This document shows, piece after piece, positions 33,568 to 42,766 of a stretch of 64,000 nt of DNA. Each line of letters begins with the position of its first letter. The stretch's first letter is position 1. Under the pieces are notes generated by a model. That model made no database searches. It worked only from the letters and a program-made list of their open reading frames with translations, and had not been told where the DNA came from. The translations under genes and the position numbers were made by a program. This DNA is from Pseudoalteromonas sp049257235 (GTDB lineage Bacteria; Pseudomonadota; Gammaproteobacteria; Enterobacterales; Alteromonadaceae), in assembly GCF_049257235.1 (NCBI RefSeq), contig NZ_JBMMUF010000011.1, forward strand, positions 1 to 64,000, in the 5' to 3' direction.

Positions 33568-35800
33568 TTTTATTCTCAATACTCAATGGCGCCATAAAAT
33601 ACACAACAATCAAGCCCACCAACACGGCGGCACCAAACTGGCTGATTGCTGGAGTTTTTGAAAAAACCAACATTGCGAACACTGCCAGTGATGACAGTGC
33701 AGATAAACTAATGGCCACATAAGTTGAAACTTTGTACCCACCTTGGTTATAAAAAATAAAGTAGTCTACCGCTAAAGCCAACACCAAAATTAGACCTAGA
33801 GTATGAAACACCGAGATATCTGCACTGAAACTAAGGACAGTAACAACAAGCAGTACAGTGAGAGATAACCATGCACTCATAGATAGGCCGCGTACCAAAC
33901 CAAAAGAGCCAACGAAAATAATACCTATTGCACATAGTGCCAATGCTAAAGCCACATGCACATTGCTGTGAAAATGTGCTAACAAATTACTTAATTGAGT
34001 GGGCACATCAACAACCATACAGCTTTGCCATAGCGCGCATTGTTTCGCTAAATTCTGAGCACTGATACCAGTTACATTCATTAGGGAATATACGGCGTTA
34101 TTAAGTTTTACGGGATGTTGCACTACATTACCCAAAGGGCCTTTATTAAACGTCTCATAATTCAGCAATGATGCGTTTTGTACTTTTACATCTTGATTGG
34201 TGAACTGCGTAATGATTGAAAACACATTGCCCTGAGCCGCTTGCTGAAACAGCATTAAAGATGCGTTTTGGCGTGCCATGCTCGGTAAAAAAGTACTAAG
34301 CCCAAGAGTTTGGCCTTTTTCACTGACTATCCAATCAGATACACGCTCTTCTTGCTCAAGTAAGTTTTGTACACTAGAACCAGACACCAGTAGCCTTGTG
34401 GTGCGCTCGGCAGAAAGGTAGGACTGATGTAGCATTTGTGCATTTATCAACTTGGCACTACTGGCATTAAAACTGGCGATAGAGTCATTTAAAGTGGGCG
34501 GTTTGACAATCACAATTGCACAACATAGAACAAAAATACCCATGCCTATTTTTATAGAATATGCGCGCAAACGGTTTTGCGTTTTCATCATGGTATCAGC
34601 AAAGACTTCAGCATAATCATTGAACTGCACAGAAACTTGGGCTATTGGAAGCATAAATCGCACAAAGACATAAGCGCCAAACAGCCCCCCACATACAAAA
34701 ATGGCAACATCTTGTAACAAGCGCAAAGGCGCAACGAAGAAGCACAGATAACCTATTGCGGTGGAAACCAAAGCAAGTTTTAAGCCTCGCTTTAAGTCAT
34801 TACTATACTTTCCTCGCTTTTGAGTCCTATCCACAAGCGCATGAAAGGCATAATCAATGGCAACTCCTATCAAGGTAGTTGCGAATACCAAAGTAATGAC
34901 ATGAACTTCTTCGCGAACCACTATTAGTAGCAACAAGCCACTGAGGATTGCGCTTAACACTGTAACCGTACTCACCCACAGCGGTGCAAGTCCTCGCATG
35001 AAGAGGACCACAAAGACACACAGCAGCAATAAACTTGCAGCGCCAAAACGATTCATTTCCCATTGTGCCTGTTTGGCGTTTTCAGCATTGTGAAAAATGA
35101 CGCCAGAATATTGGATGTCTGTGTTCTCGAATTGCGCTTGTACATCGTTAACTGCACCAATTATTTCATCCGCTCGCGCTGTTATGGTACTTACAGCATT
35201 ATTATTTCCCGTGCTGTTAGCTATGAGTATGAGCACCGGTTCACTACTTTCGTTCAACGTCTGGAGTTTTCCGTTGAGTATGCTTAGAGGCTGCTGCTTA
35301 TTGAGCTGGTTCACAAAACTATAAGTAGCTAGCGAGGGATCATGTTTGAAGCTTTGGCTTAACCAAGGTGACGATGTTTGACTGAATTGAGTTGAAAAAT
35401 AATCAGTAAATGACTGTGGCGTCCCTAGCGCTTTTGTATAAGCATGACTCATGAGAGCACCTTGGTACGGCGCATAGAAGTCAATGATCTGATTGGTTTC
35501 AGAAAGAGGCTTTTGAACCACTACACCAAGTGTTGAGAGCTTATTAGCTAGGGTCTCATATGCATCATCAGCGTGTGCACCTGAAAACGATAAGACCATT
35601 TGTGCTTGTTGTGTTTCTAATAATGCTTGCTGCGCCTCATAAAATTGCGCACGAGTATGATTTTCGCCATTTTGGTCACTAATCAGTGCGAGCATATCAC
35701 TTTTTATTGTAACTGGCTTTATCGAGACTAATGCGCCTAGCACAATAAGAAGCAACATTGGCATTAAAGCCAGAGCAAGAGTACGCAACACTTTTGTCAT
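33554..35800 (-). CDS. MMPL/RND-type exporter of the aryl-polyene operon (ApeM-like)
   Basis: The 748-residue protein has about 12 transmembrane segments in two halves. TM1 is at 7-27, a large periplasmic loop spans about 30-250, and clustered helices follow at about 255-410. The second half repeats this plan. IGVAIDYAFHALVDRTQKRG (about 318-337) and ALAVDYFIFYNQGG are the MMPL-type helix-4/helix-10 signatures. It probably uses the proton gradient to move the finished lipid across or out of the inner membrane. Its start overlaps the LolA-like gene's stop by 4 bp. Confidence 0.85.
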   Translation of the reverse strand: MTKVLRTLALALMPMLLLIVLGALVSIKPVTIKSDMLALISDQNGENHTRAQFYEAQQALLETQQAQMVLSFSGAHADDAYETLANKLSTLGVVVQKPLSETNQIIDFYAPYQGALMSHAYTKALGTPQSFTDYFSTQFSQTSSPWLSQSFKHDPSLATYSFVNQLNKQQPLSILNGKLQTLNESSEPVLILIANSTGNNNAVSTITARADEIIGAVNDVQAQFENTDIQYSGVIFHNAENAKQAQWEMNRFGAASLLLLCVFVVLFMRGLAPLWVSTVTVLSAILSGLLLLIVVREEVHVITLVFATTLIGVAIDYAFHALVDRTQKRGKYSNDLKRGLKLALVSTAIGYLCFFVAPLRLLQDVAIFVCGGLFGAYVFVRFMLPIAQVSVQFNDYAEVFADTMMKTQNRLRAYSIKIGMGIFVLCCAIVIVKPPTLNDSIASFNASSAKLINAQMLHQSYLSAERTTRLLVSGSSVQNLLEQEERVSDWIVSEKGQTLGLSTFLPSMARQNASLMLFQQAAQGNVFSIITQFTNQDVKVQNASLLNYETFNKGPLGNVVQHPVKLNNAVYSLMNVTGISAQNLAKQCALWQSCMVVDVPTQLSNLLAHFHSNVHVALALALCAIGIIFVGSFGLVRGLSMSAWLSLTVLLVVTVLSFSADISVFHTLGLILVLALAVDYFIFYNQGGYKVSTYVAISLSALSSLAVFAMLVFSKTPAISQFGAAVLVGLIVVYFMAPLSIENKNDKQ

Positions 35801-36345
35801 GGTAGTGAACTATCCACAGTAAGGTTAATTTCTGTCACCGCGTTGCTCACCTCATAAAGCCCGACAAAGCGCACTTGTTCATCCACGCTGCAGCTTACAA
35901 AATGCGTGAACATATTTTGCAATTCAGAAGTGCTAGGAAGTAATTTTACACACCGACCATTGGCATCTTTAAAGTGTGGGAATTCATGGAGAAGCTCGAT
36001 AGAAAAATAGCTTTCTAACTTGTGTGAGTCTTGCAGTAATAGCGCTTGTAACAAAGAGCCATAGGAGCCTGTTTGCGTCTGTAGTGTGTATTCGCCATCT
36101 TTGTTGCGCTCATACACGCCTGTGGGATCAATACGTAATTTAGTATCTATAGGAGACAGCGTATGCCAAACAAGTTGCTGTTTATCGATAGAAAATGTGC
36201 CTTTACTAATAAAAGGCTGACTAAATCCTGCGAAGGTTTTAGCTTGTACAAATGAGCCATTGAGCGTTTGCGCAAAGGTAGATGAAGTAAAAACGGCTGC
36301 AAGATAACATAACGCTGCCGTTACTATCTTGAGGAACTGATTCAT
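35797..36345 (-). CDS. LolA-like outer-membrane lipid carrier (ApeL-like)
   Basis: The 182-residue protein has a signal peptide (cleavage near TFAQ, about residue 25) and an unclosed-barrel LolA-type sequence, including GSFVQAKTFAGFSQPFISKGTFSID and LVWHTLSPIDTKLRIDPTGVYE. LolA-like proteins in APE clusters are thought to ferry the hydrophobic product through the periplasm to the outer membrane. Its start shares one base with the thioesterase stop upstream. The single Cys pair (about 132 and 152) may form a disulfide. Confidence 0.82.
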   Translation of the reverse strand: MNQFLKIVTAALCYLAAVFTSSTFAQTLNGSFVQAKTFAGFSQPFISKGTFSIDKQQLVWHTLSPIDTKLRIDPTGVYERNKDGEYTLQTQTGSYGSLLQALLLQDSHKLESYFSIELLHEFPHFKDANGRCVKLLPSTSELQNMFTHFVSCSVDEQVRFVGLYEVSNAVTEINLTVDSSLP

Positions 36346-36770
36346 TACAAAACCTCCGCCAACTTTTGCGCCACGATTGGCGGTGACGCATATTGCATTT
36401 GCGATGATGACAATTCAACCGCAACCTGCACCGTGTATGCTTTAGTGAGGCGTTTATGAGTCAGCGCATCGAAAATAAGATAATCAATTTTAAGGCGCGT
36501 TTCATACTCTTTTAGGTGTGCTTCAACACGAATTTTCTGCGTAAATCGCGCCGAGTCTATGTATTTGATACGCATATCAACAATGGGCCAAGCATACCCA
36601 GATTGCGACATTTCGAGGTAATCATAATTAAATTTTCGTAATAGTTCGCAACGCGCCACTTCAAGGTAGCGCGCATAGTTTCCATGCCATACGATCTGCA
36701 TAGGATCACAATCGTGAAAAGGGATTTCTATCTCTACACTCGCGCTTAACAAGGCATTTTTATTATTCAT
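36345..36770 (-). CDS. 4HBT-type hot-dog acyl thioesterase (ApeK-like)
   Basis: The 141-residue protein starts at the ATG at 36770. GGGA lies 5 nt upstream, and the gene overlaps the ammonia-lyase by 8 bp. The family motif HDCDPMQIVWHGNYARYLEVARCELL (about 16-41) contains the catalytic Asp of 4-hydroxybenzoyl-CoA-type thioesterases. It may release the aryl-polyenoyl chain or edit stalled ACPs. A longer frame from 36812 is less likely. Confidence 0.83.
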   Translation of the reverse strand: MNNKNALLSASVEIEIPFHDCDPMQIVWHGNYARYLEVARCELLRKFNYDYLEMSQSGYAWPIVDMRIKYIDSARFTQKIRVEAHLKEYETRLKIDYLIFDALTHKRLTKAYTVQVAVELSSSQMQYASPPIVAQKLAEVL

Positions 36771-38307
36771 ATAAGTCCCATCGCTGCTGCACAATATTAT
36801 CAACGGTTTCACGAAGCGTGTTCTCTAATGGCCTATCTTCAGTCAGGTTATCAAAATATCCGCAAACGTCTGTATACATGACGCGTATATTTTCACTGAG
36901 GCCTTGCTCATCTATTTCACCATTATTGATGCGAATGCGCACCCCTTGTACGGCTGCGAGTAAGGTGCAAGCCAGTACTTGTTCAGTCAGCTCAAGAACA
37001 CGCATGCAATCGCGCGCAGCAATGGTTCCCATACTCACTTTATCTTGGTTATGACACTCTGTGGAGCGAGAAAAAACACTCGCTGGCATCGTTAATTTCA
37101 AGGCTTCCGCTGTAAAGGACGACGCACCGATTTGTACCGCTTTAAAACCATGATTTATATACCGACGACTGTCGTGCGCATCACTGAGGTTGCTGGGCAA
37201 GCCATTGTTATATTTGGTATCCACCAATGAAGCAATTTGCCTATCTGCCAGATCTGCTAGATTTGCAACCGCCGTTTTCATACTGTCCATCGCCATTGCG
37301 ATATGTCCGCCGTAGAAATGTCCACCGTGTAGAACATGCTCACCCTGACCATCGATAATTGGGTTATCGTTTGCCGAGTTGAGTTCATTTTCTATAAACT
37401 GGCGTAACCACGGCAAAGAGTCTGCGAGCACGCCGATTACATGAGGGGCGCAACGAATAGAATAACGGTCTTGTAAGCGCTCAGCGTTACGAGGATGACT
37501 GTGATGATTGAGATCTTCTCTGATCCACGCAGCAATTTGTTGTTGGCCAGCATGCGGTTTAACTGAAAACAGAATTTCATCAAAATGATGGCTATTACCT
37601 TTCAAAGCAAGGGAGCTTAATGCCGTGATACGAGTCGCTAATTTATGTAAGTAGTCTGCTCTATCGTAGGCTAAGCAGGCAATCGCAGTCATCACAGCAG
37701 TGCCATTCATTATTGCTAGCCCCTCTTTAGGACGCAATGTAATGGGTTCTAAACCCACTTGCTCGAAAGCCTCCTTCGCTTTTACAACTTCACCTTTGTA
37801 AAAAACGTCTCGTTCACCGACCAATGCTCCGGCGACATAGGAAAGAGGTGTCAAATCGCCGCTGGCTCCCACAGACCCTTCTTGCGGGATCATGGGCAGT
37901 ATATCGTTATTAATCATGCCCTGAAGCAAATGCAATAATTCCCAGCTAACACCGGAGTAGCCTTGAGTAAGTGACGTCAGTCGGGTTGCCAAAATTGCTC
38001 TAGACTGCGCCATAGAGAAGTATTGTCCCAACCCACAACCATGAAAGCGCGTTAGGTGCAAAGGTAACTCTTTGACCAACTCCAAAGGAATGCCAACGGT
38101 CACCGAATCCCCATAGCCTGTAGTCACGCCATATATCACACCTTCTTTTTCAAGTAGCTCATCTAAAAAGGCGACGGCCGAGTCAATTTTGCGTTTTAAA
38201 TTATCGTCGTCACTAATGCTTGCTTTCACATCTGTACGTGCAAAGGCCACAATGTCCTCAATTCGTAGAGGTTGTGCGCCAAAAGTGATAGATGATTGGG
38301 TAGACAC
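36763..38307 (-). CDS. Aromatic amino-acid ammonia-lyase (HAL/TAL family), starter-unit supply
   Basis: The 514-residue enzyme has the self-cyclising Ala-Ser-Gly (148-150) in GSVGASGDLTP that forms the MIO electrophile. Other family blocks are GVTTGYGDSV (60-69), NSANDNPIID and YSIRCAPHVIG. HAL, TAL and PAL share this fold. The substrate-selectivity segment reads RFHG at 87-90, not the SH pair I associate with true histidase. In an aryl-polyene operon it most likely makes 4-coumarate from tyrosine (or cinnamate from phenylalanine) for the starter ligase. No hutU or other histidine-utilisation genes are nearby, which favours that reading. Confidence 0.85.
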   Translation of the reverse strand: MSTQSSITFGAQPLRIEDIVAFARTDVKASISDDDNLKRKIDSAVAFLDELLEKEGVIYGVTTGYGDSVTVGIPLELVKELPLHLTRFHGCGLGQYFSMAQSRAILATRLTSLTQGYSGVSWELLHLLQGMINNDILPMIPQEGSVGASGDLTPLSYVAGALVGERDVFYKGEVVKAKEAFEQVGLEPITLRPKEGLAIMNGTAVMTAIACLAYDRADYLHKLATRITALSSLALKGNSHHFDEILFSVKPHAGQQQIAAWIREDLNHHSHPRNAERLQDRYSIRCAPHVIGVLADSLPWLRQFIENELNSANDNPIIDGQGEHVLHGGHFYGGHIAMAMDSMKTAVANLADLADRQIASLVDTKYNNGLPSNLSDAHDSRRYINHGFKAVQIGASSFTAEALKLTMPASVFSRSTECHNQDKVSMGTIAARDCMRVLELTEQVLACTLLAAVQGVRIRINNGEIDEQGLSENIRVMYTDVCGYFDNLTEDRPLENTLRETVDNIVQQRWDLYE

Positions 38308-38310
38308 TGA

Positions 38311-39258
38311 CTACTTCTCCTCGTTGCGCGTGATACTCTCGTCACGCTGCCAAAAATCAAAAAAATTGAACCACTGATAAGGGTATCTGAGCGCAACACT
38401 CTGCAGCTCGTTCACATAATCTTGAATGATTACTGATAAAGCGTGTTCGCGTGTCTTGCGTGGTAAAGCAAGGCCATCGCTATAATGACTAAATTGCACA
38501 TCATAGCCACCGTCATTGCGCATACAGAATAGCCAATAAATTGGACACTCTAACAATGCAGCAAGAATAAATGGGCCTTGTGCAAAAGGTGCCTGCTCCC
38601 CGAGAAACTCAACATAGTTAACACGTCCCACCGACGAAGCGCTGGTTCTGTCGCCAACAATAACAATGAACTCCCCCTGCTCGACTTTAGACTTTAGCAA
38701 AATTGCCAAGTCCGGTCCCATTTCAGTCACTTGGATCAAATTAACACTGACATTGGGGTTTATTCTTTGCAAGGTACGATTGAACTCAACAGCATGATGG
38801 GTAAACACTAATACATTGATCACACTTTGCGTATGGCGCATTCCTAAAGCTCGACACACCTCAAGATTTCCAAGATGGGAGCCAATAAAAATAGCGCCTT
38901 GTTTGCGCGCTACAAGCTCGTCAAACAAATGCTGATTTTGATAATTCAACTGCGCTTCGGTGATACGCCCTAACCACGCATCAATCTTGTCAAACGCACT
39001 ATCAGCAAAAGTGCAGAAATGCTTTAAGCCAACTTTGAAACTCGGTTTTGGTAATGATGGGTCGACATTATGAAGGTGCTGCCAGTATTTATATGATGCT
39101 CGACGAGAGTCTTTACCGCTAATATAGAAATAAAACACCACTGGGAACATAAAAATCCATAAGATTTTACGCCCACACAATTTGTATACAGCCAATAAAA
39201 ACTGCATCCCCAAATAGCTGCCGCGCTCTTGTACGCTGGACCAATGGCGTTTACTCAT
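38311..39258 (-). CDS. LpxL/HtrB-type acyltransferase of the aryl-polyene operon
   Basis: The 315-residue protein starts at the ATG at 39258, in an ATGA overlap with the glycosyltransferase stop. An N-terminal membrane helix (about 27-47) precedes the acyltransferase core, with the HxxxxE motif H128-LGNL-E133 in IFIGSHLGNLEV and later VGDRTSASS and APFAQGPFILAALLECPIYWLF. It may acylate a sugar or glycerol of the pigment lipid. In the E. coli cluster I recall glycosyltransferase and acyltransferase activities fused in one protein (ApeJ). Here they are separate, adjacent genes. Confidence 0.82.
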   Translation of the reverse strand: MSKRHWSSVQERGSYLGMQFLLAVYKLCGRKILWIFMFPVVFYFYISGKDSRRASYKYWQHLHNVDPSLPKPSFKVGLKHFCTFADSAFDKIDAWLGRITEAQLNYQNQHLFDELVARKQGAIFIGSHLGNLEVCRALGMRHTQSVINVLVFTHHAVEFNRTLQRINPNVSVNLIQVTEMGPDLAILLKSKVEQGEFIVIVGDRTSASSVGRVNYVEFLGEQAPFAQGPFILAALLECPIYWLFCMRNDGGYDVQFSHYSDGLALPRKTREHALSVIIQDYVNELQSVALRYPYQWFNFFDFWQRDESITRNEEK

Positions 39259-39995
39259 GCACCAACCTTGGGTTTGAAAAATAACAACTTCGGTATACGA
39301 ACCAGCATGCCAAAGAATAAACGTGTGTGTAACCAACTAATTTTTAGGTTATCGTTGAGTGGTTGAAAGTGAGACACGCCATTTTCAGGGTATATGACCT
39401 GTGTTTCTACAAAAACGCTTGGCGTACCTTGCCAATACATGCGCACCATAACTTCAATGTCGAAATCCATTCGTTTACCCAAATCAACCTTATCAAACAA
39501 CGCAATACTGGCACTGAGTGGGTAAATTCTAAATCCACACATAGAGTCTTTAATCGAAAAACTCAGTGTTTCTACCCACACCCAAAAATGCGTAATATAA
39601 CGACTGATATAACGATGCTTTGGTATCGACTCATCGTAGATTGGGCGACCGCTCACTAGTGCTTCAGGATGCGCCTTGGCGCAATCGATTAGTCGGGATA
39701 TATCTGCTAAGCAATGTTGTCCATCAGCATCGACTTGCAAAGCGTGTGTGTACCCTTTGGCGAAAGCCCAGCGCAAACCACTTTGCACCGCGCCGCCTTT
39801 CCCTTGATTGGTTTGGTGGCGGATAAGCGAAACGTTCTTGTAACGCTTTTCGAGTGCGCAAAAATGTTGATGAGCCTGCTCTTCACTGCCATCGTCCACC
39901 ATGACAATATCAAAACCTTCTCCACTGAGCTGTGCTATCACACTATCAATAGCATGGGTGTGGTTGAAATTCGGAATAACGACGCACAAATTCAT
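39255..39995 (-). CDS. Family 2 glycosyltransferase of the aryl-polyene operon
   Basis: The 246-residue GT-A fold protein shows the N-terminal CVVIPNFNHTHAIDSVIAQL, IVMVDDGSEE (about 30-39), GKGGAVQSGLRWAFAKGYTH and a metal-binding DAD at 89-91. MCGFRIYP is also typical of GT2 enzymes that work on lipid carriers. It probably adds a sugar to the aryl-polyene lipid or its anchor at the cytoplasmic face. The start is 2 bp after the dehydratase stop. Confidence 0.88.
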   Translation of the reverse strand: MNLCVVIPNFNHTHAIDSVIAQLSGEGFDIVMVDDGSEEQAHQHFCALEKRYKNVSLIRHQTNQGKGGAVQSGLRWAFAKGYTHALQVDADGQHCLADISRLIDCAKAHPEALVSGRPIYDESIPKHRYISRYITHFWVWVETLSFSIKDSMCGFRIYPLSASIALFDKVDLGKRMDFDIEVMVRMYWQGTPSVFVETQVIYPENGVSHFQPLNDNLKISWLHTRLFFGMLVRIPKLLFFKPKVGA

Positions 39996-39997
39996 AA

Positions 39998-40354
39998 TTA
40001 CTCGCTCACCAGAACAATTCTGCCACTGGCATGCTGACCTTTCTCAGACTGATAACTGAACGTAAACTTATTCTGATTTTTGCGCTCAAGAGTCAGCTGC
40101 ACGTTAAGCTCAGGGGTCATCACAACTTGAAATTTAAGCACTTCTACATCTTGAACATGTCCATGCATATGCAAATGTTGGGCTGCATATTTAATTGCCC
40201 AATCAAGCTGAACTACACCTGCTAATATTGGCGCATCAGGGAAGTGGCCTCGAAAATAATCCAGGTTTGCAGGCAAATACAAATTAAGAGTGACTCGCTC
40301 AGATTCATGTGTTATGGCACAAACCTCAGCCTCTGTAATTACTAAATCAGACAA
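39998..40354 (-). CDS. Hot-dog dehydratase (ApeI-like)
   Basis: The product has 118 residues if started at the TTG at 40354, where GGAG lies 7 nt upstream and the overlap with the ligase stop is 8 bp, the same overlap length seen elsewhere in this operon. A longer frame would overlap the ligase by over 100 bp. The active-site region YFRGHFPDAPILAGVVQLDWAI (His at about 37) is FabA/FabZ-like. With the ApeP-like partner it would dehydrate 3-hydroxyacyl-ACP intermediates. Confidence 0.82.
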   Translation of the reverse strand: MSDLVITEAEVCAITHESERVTLNLYLPANLDYFRGHFPDAPILAGVVQLDWAIKYAAQHLHMHGHVQDVEVLKFQVVMTPELNVQLTLERKNQNKFTFSYQSEKGQHASGRIVLVSE

Positions 40355-41678
40355 AATACTGCTCCAATTGTGTGTAGACGAGCTTGCCTTGGGGGTTATA
40401 AGGAAGCGACTCCAAGTATCGCCATTTCCTTGGTATGCATACAGCTTCAAATTCTGCGCTCAGCCACAACTTAAGCGCTTGACTGATATGTTTCTTTTCA
40501 GTGACGTATGAAATAGCGTCGTTGAGTTCAACAAGCGCTCCCAAACGACCACTTTGTAACCTCACAATAACACAGTCATCAACCCATTCGTGGGCATTTA
40601 ACCTTGCTTCCATACCCACCAAATTAATGCGTTTTTCGGCCACTTTTACCGTTCTATCAGCACGACCTTTCAGTATAAAGCGCCCATCACTCAAAACACT
40701 TCCTAGATCATCGAGTAATCTTTGCTTCTCACTAATCAATACGGAGGACAGCATAAGCTGCCTGTCACTTTGGCTAACCTCAATGCCATAAAAGGGTTGC
40801 CAAGGAGACAATGAATTATCGACAACATCTCTGTAGCCAATACCACCGGTTTCGGTAGAGCCATATACTTGGGTAACGGGCAAACACAGTTGTTGGTATA
40901 GCCTGATAGCATCATTATCTTTAAGTGGCCCACCGGAGGAAAACACACAGGCGATATCACCTTTATTGGCAACTAAGACATTATCTTGCGCAAGCCGCGA
41001 AAGTTGTGCTGGCGATGCAACAATGACCCACTTACCTGCAACTGCAATGCGGTTTTGTAAATGCTCTGGGTACTCATACGTCTGCATTTCTATATGATGA
41101 CCAAAACGTAATGGCCATAGCAATTTAAAGAGCAAACCATAGATATGCTGGTGTGACACCATAGCGATAAACTGAGGCTCTTTTAGGTTTGTACCAAAAG
41201 TACTCTGCAGCGTCTCTAATTCCGTGTTTATAGCATGCCAACTTCGAGTGATAGCCTTTGCTGGACCACTGGATCCAGAAGTAAAAAATATCAGATTTGT
41301 GGCCTTGTCATTGCTTGGCCAGAGCAACTCATCTTCGCTCTTAATCCCTTCGCTTTGTTCATCTAGAAGCTGCATTTTAGGTGGGACTGATTCGAGACAT
41401 TCACCTGCATAAAACTCTGTTATCGTACTGAGATCGGCCAATGTTTGAGCTTGGCTATTAGGCGGTAAAATTATGTCTACATCAAGCTGCGCAAGGGCCA
41501 GCAATCGTGTAACAAACTCCATTGCATTGCTATGCCATAAAATAACTTGAGATTTGGGCGTTAGGTTACGATAGCGACTAACGTGCTTGTTGATGGACGC
41601 CAAAAATTGCTGCTTATCGATTCTTTTGGTCATGCAACTCGCAGGTTGATCAGCAAGGATCTGTGATAACTTAAACAA
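40347..41678 (-). CDS. AMP-dependent aryl-acid:ACP ligase (ApeH-like)
   Basis: The 443-residue adenylate-forming enzyme has the P-loop FTSGSSGPAKA (about 131-141), the A5 motif YGSTETGGIGYR (about 276-287) and a truncated C-terminal domain with a LKGRADRTVKV block and ending GKLVYTQLEQYFV. It should activate the aromatic acid starter as an adenylate and load it on an ACP. It overlaps the genes on both sides by 8 bp. Confidence 0.87.
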   Translation of the reverse strand: MFKLSQILADQPASCMTKRIDKQQFLASINKHVSRYRNLTPKSQVILWHSNAMEFVTRLLALAQLDVDIILPPNSQAQTLADLSTITEFYAGECLESVPPKMQLLDEQSEGIKSEDELLWPSNDKATNLIFFTSGSSGPAKAITRSWHAINTELETLQSTFGTNLKEPQFIAMVSHQHIYGLLFKLLWPLRFGHHIEMQTYEYPEHLQNRIAVAGKWVIVASPAQLSRLAQDNVLVANKGDIACVFSSGGPLKDNDAIRLYQQLCLPVTQVYGSTETGGIGYRDVVDNSLSPWQPFYGIEVSQSDRQLMLSSVLISEKQRLLDDLGSVLSDGRFILKGRADRTVKVAEKRINLVGMEARLNAHEWVDDCVIVRLQSGRLGALVELNDAISYVTEKKHISQALKLWLSAEFEAVCIPRKWRYLESLPYNPQGKLVYTQLEQYFV

Positions 41679-42240
41679 GACGTCCCTGCCTTTTTAGCCA
41701 AGTCCTAAACAACCATTCTCCAGCACCCAAAATGCCCATTAGAATATAAGCGATAAAGCCGTTGTATAGTGTCCAAATTGAAAGGTCGTTCAAATAGATA
41801 GTGTACGTTGAGCAAATAGCATTTATGACAAAGAAGGCACACCAGATCTGCGTTACAACACGCGTGTACTTGACGCCTTGTGCACTTAAATGTGGTTCTT
41901 TGATGCGCGCAAAGCGCTCTATCATGCTCTGAGATTGAAACAAAGACATAGCAAAGGTCACAGCCATGACCGCATTAACAACAACGGGATAGAACTGTAA
42001 CCACACCGCGTCGTTGCGTACGATAGCTCCCGTGACAACTAACAGGCCGCACGCCGAAATTGGCAATAACCAACTACCTATACCACGTGCGCCCAAAGCT
42101 AGGCCGAGACGAGTCAGTAGCAATACCGCCAACACCCATCCAACTTGTTGCTCATAACCATTACTTAAACCTAGGTACACCAAAAAAGGATATGCCAAGA
42201 AAAGTATTGATATGAGCACATTTACTATGCCCTTTAGCAT
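41671..42240 (-). CDS. COG4648-type membrane protein of the aryl-polyene operon (ApeG-like)
   Basis: The 189-residue integral membrane protein has about six hydrophobic segments (for example about 5-24, 32-52, 60-74, 85-103, 128-147, 160-180) and a positively charged C-terminus. Proteins of this family recur in APE clusters and have no defined enzymatic role. It is located between the ACP and ligase genes. Confidence 0.8.
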   Translation of the reverse strand: MLKGIVNVLISILFLAYPFLVYLGLSNGYEQQVGWVLAVLLLTRLGLALGARGIGSWLLPISACGLLVVTGAIVRNDAVWLQFYPVVVNAVMAVTFAMSLFQSQSMIERFARIKEPHLSAQGVKYTRVVTQIWCAFFVINAICSTYTIYLNDLSIWTLYNGFIAYILMGILGAGEWLFRTWLKRQGRLV

Positions 42241-42242
42241 CG

Positions 42243-42488
42243 TTAGCTAACTAGTTGCTCTACTTCTTTTACTACATCAGCAACCGTTCTTACTTGCTTA
42301 AATGCTTCCGGTTCGATTTTCTTGCCTGTGATCTCTCTTAGTTTCACAACTAAATCAACTGCATCGATACTATCCAGATCTAACTCTTCGTATAGGTTAG
42401 CGTCCATACTGATATCATCCGCATCGATTTCAAAGTCGTTCTCTAAAATGCCACGTAATACGTCGTAAATTTCTGCAGCAGTTTTCAT
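42243..42488 (-). CDS. Acyl carrier protein (ApeF-like)
   Basis: The 81-residue acidic ACP has phosphopantetheine attachment Ser40 in ELDLDSIDAVDL. It is one of two ACPs in tandem and carries starter or growing chain in the type II PKS. The gene follows the first ACP by 14 bp with its own ribosome site (GGAA region). Confidence 0.92.
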   Translation of the reverse strand: MKTAAEIYDVLRGILENDFEIDADDISMDANLYEELDLDSIDAVDLVVKLREITGKKIEPEAFKQVRTVADVVKEVEQLVS

Positions 42489-42502
42489 TTTTTATTCCAA
42501 TG

Positions 42503-42766
42503 TTAAGCGTTGTTTTTTGATTGTTCTATAAATTCAGCCAATGCATTAATAGATGCAAAGTGAGCTTTAGTTTGCTCTGAATTAGCGTCTATTTTGACAT
42601 TGAACTCTTTCTTAATAGCCAGACCCAGCTCCAAAGCATCGATACTGTCTAAACCCAATCCGTCGATAAATAAAGGTTCACTATCGTCAATATCAGAGAC
42701 TTCAATATCTTCCAGATCGAGACTCGATATAATTAATTGTTTTAGTTGTAGTTTTAAATCGCTCAT
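42503..42766 (-). CDS. Acyl carrier protein (ApeE-like)
   Basis: The 87-residue acidic ACP has modified Ser41 in DGLGLDSIDALELG. It overlaps the preceding acyltransferase gene by 4 bp. Two ACPs with different surface charge patterns are typical of APE systems and may separate starter loading from elongation. Confidence 0.92.
   Translation of the reverse strand: MSDLKLQLKQLIISSLDLEDIEVSDIDDSEPLFIDGLGLDSIDALELGLAIKKEFNVKIDANSEQTKAHFASINALAEFIEQSKNNA

Noticed and set aside
36763..38307. Annotation as histidine ammonia-lyase of a hut operon
   Set aside because: No other histidine-utilisation genes are near. The gene is embedded in an aryl-polyene operon, so an aromatic substrate is more likely.
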